Shown here: positions 62,977-64,000 of the stretch, one piece after another
How the letters are laid out: the number at the start of each line of letters is the position of its first letter
Position numbering within the stretch: position 1 is the first letter of the stretch
Source: Halomonas organivorans
GTDB lineage: Bacteria; Pseudomonadota; Gammaproteobacteria; Pseudomonadales; Halomonadaceae
Length of the DNA: 64,000 bases
Assembly: GCF_014192055.1 (NCBI RefSeq)
Contig: NZ_JACHXM010000001.1
Location: forward strand, 1-64,000
Reading direction: 5' to 3'
Translations under genes and position numbers: made by a program
The notes under the pieces: model-generated
Databases searched by the model: none
What the model saw: the letters and a program-made list of their open reading frames with translations, nothing else
Told to the model about the DNA's origin: nothing

Positions 62977-63843
62977 TCAGGCACGTGCCCAGGCGCCGGC
63001 GATGATCCGCATCCGATCGTCCGACAGGTTATCGAGCAGATTGCGTCCCATGGCCGCGAAATCGTCGCCGAAGATCAGCGCCGGCCCTGGCAAGGCTGCC
63101 GACGCCGAGCGCTCCTTGCCCTTCCCCTTTCCTTCCACCTTTCCCTCCACCTGCCGACGCCGCCAGGCCAGCGCCGCAGCGCTGACGTCGTCCACCTCGC
63201 GGGCGACGAATCCTGCCTCGGCAAGCCCGGCCTCCAGGGTCTCCCGATGGATCAGGTGGCTATGCGCGACCTCCCGGGCCCAGGGCACCGGCCGCGAGAG
63301 CGGCGCCGGGTTGTCCCCGGCGACCACCTCATGGAGCAGCACGCGGCCCCCGGGCACCAGCAGGCGACGCCACTCGGCAAGCACCGTCGCCGGATCGGGC
63401 ATGTTCATCAGGGCATGCTGGCACCAGACCACATCCACGCTCGCCGCCGGCAGCGGCAGCCGAGCGGCATCCGCACACAGGAAGCGGGCCCGATCCGCCA
63501 GACCGGTGGCCTGGCTCAACCACTCGGCCACCGCGACGAAGGCCGCGGTGATGTCCACGCCCAGCGCCTCGGCGCCAAACTCGTGGGCCAGCAGCCGGCT
63601 GGCACCGCCGGTGCCGCAGCCGACGTCCAGCACTCGCTGTCCGGCGGCGACGGCACCGCGCCGTGCCAGGTCGCGACTGGCCCGGCGCCCGCCCAGGTGC
63701 AGCTGGTCGATGCCGGCAACCTCGTCCGGAGAAAGCCGCTCCGGGTCCCGGCCAGCGGCCCGGAACGCCGCCCGAAGCCGGGCGGTCAGCGGCTCGCCGT
63801 CCTGCCGGGCGAGGGCATCGTAGTGGGCATCGAGCTGCGGCAT
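62977..63843 (-). CDS. SAM-dependent methyltransferase
   Basis: 288-residue class I methyltransferase. SAM motif I is VLDVGCGTGG (71-80), with the D-x-A motif in FLCADAARLPLP and a later LVPGGRVLLHEV. The C-terminal part includes a lysine/glycine-rich run (VEGKVEGKGKGKE, about 235-247) that looks like an inserted loop. Substrate unknown; the N-terminal helical extension before motif I resembles small-molecule methyltransferases. ATG 63843 follows GAGGGATAG. Confidence 0.85.
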   Translation of the reverse strand: MPQLDAHYDALARQDGEPLTARLRAAFRAAGRDPERLSPDEVAGIDQLHLGGRRASRDLARRGAVAAGQRVLDVGCGTGGASRLLAHEFGAEALGVDITAAFVAVAEWLSQATGLADRARFLCADAARLPLPAASVDVVWCQHALMNMPDPATVLAEWRRLLVPGGRVLLHEVVAGDNPAPLSRPVPWAREVAHSHLIHRETLEAGLAEAGFVAREVDDVSAAALAWRRRQVEGKVEGKGKGKERSASAALPGPALIFGDDFAAMGRNLLDNLSDDRMRIIAGAWARA

Positions 63844-63946
63844 GCTATCCCTCGCGGGGCTCTCCTTGAATATCCAGGCGTTCCAGCCTAGCGACTTTCC
63901 GGCCGCCCCCCTATCCTGCCATGGTCGCCCCGACACGGAGGTCACG

Positions 63947-64000
63947 ATGCCACGCACCCTGCTTTCCCTGGCCCTGCTCGCCCTGGGCCTGTCCGCCTGT
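63947..64000 (+). CDS. Lipoprotein signal peptide, gene cut by window end
   Basis: Only 18 codons are visible: a start ATG after CGGAGG, a hydrophobic stretch LLSLALLALG and the lipobox LSAC ending at the last base. The mature protein lies outside the window, so only the outer- or inner-membrane lipoprotein nature can be stated. Confidence 0.7.
   Translation, partial: MPRTLLSLALLALGLSAC

Overview
The window is GC-rich gammaproteobacterial chromosome, most like Halomonas or a close relative (Halomonadaceae). The inference rests on the gene set: two TRAP transporters, choline-sulfatase next to a BCCT carrier, a phasin, glcDEFG and dispersed REP-like palindromes. No rRNA, tRNA, integrase, transposase or CRISPR array was recognised. 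Genes are densely packed and mostly in short operons.

Region 1 (1-6018, minus strand) carries glyoxylate to central metabolism: gcl, hyi, glxR, glycerate 2-kinase and pyruvate kinase (cut by the window edge). Region 2 (6267-12517, minus) is an unusual catabolic unit: an AMDase-like decarboxylase/isomerase, a complete TRAP transporter, a cyclic amidase (hydantoinase/dihydropyrimidinase family) and an MhpD-type hydratase. Region 3 (12642-19316, plus) is a second TRAP unit bracketed by two GntR/FCD regulators, with a cysteine-less hydantoin-racemase paralogue and an exported serine hydrolase.

Region 4 (19407-35710) is purine and ureide catabolism: allE, allA, a YfcC-type permease, puuE, two hydantoin/allantoin-racemase paralogues, two NCS1 permeases, an RpiR regulator, a GntR regulator, puuD, uraH, uraD, an NCS2 permease and a phosphoribosyltransferase. 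With region 1 this gives urate -> 5-hydroxyisourate -> OHCU -> allantoin -> allantoate, then ureidoglycine -> ureidoglycolate -> glyoxylate -> tartronate semialdehyde -> glycerate -> 2-phosphoglycerate -> pyruvate. The allantoate-to-ureidoglycine enzyme is not in the window. Two recurring intergenic palindromes, TTGTATACAA and TGGAAA-N3-TTTCCA, mark the promoters of this network and meet in front of gcl.

Region 5 (35799-42583) holds a phasin, a glutathione transferase, the glycolate oxidase operon glcDEFG (another glyoxylate source) and a small acidic exported protein with internal repeats. Region 6 (42657-47145) is choline-sulfate use: LysR regulator, betC and a BCCT carrier. Region 7 (47323-51107) has a DksA-like zinc finger, a DMT exporter, a GNAT-nitrilase fusion and an MtfA peptidase. 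Region 8 (51059-58710) is a two-component system divergent from an envelope-glycosylation operon (GT2, LAB_N, two ArnT-like GT83 proteins, then a VTT/DedA-like protein), with PmrA-box-like direct repeats in the shared promoter. Region 9 (58753-64000) has a GT4 glycosyltransferase, a LysR regulator divergent from a D-malate/tartrate dehydrogenase, wrbA, a methyltransferase and the start of a lipoprotein gene.

All coordinates, motifs and start choices were read from the sequence by eye. Family names come from motif recognition, not database searches.
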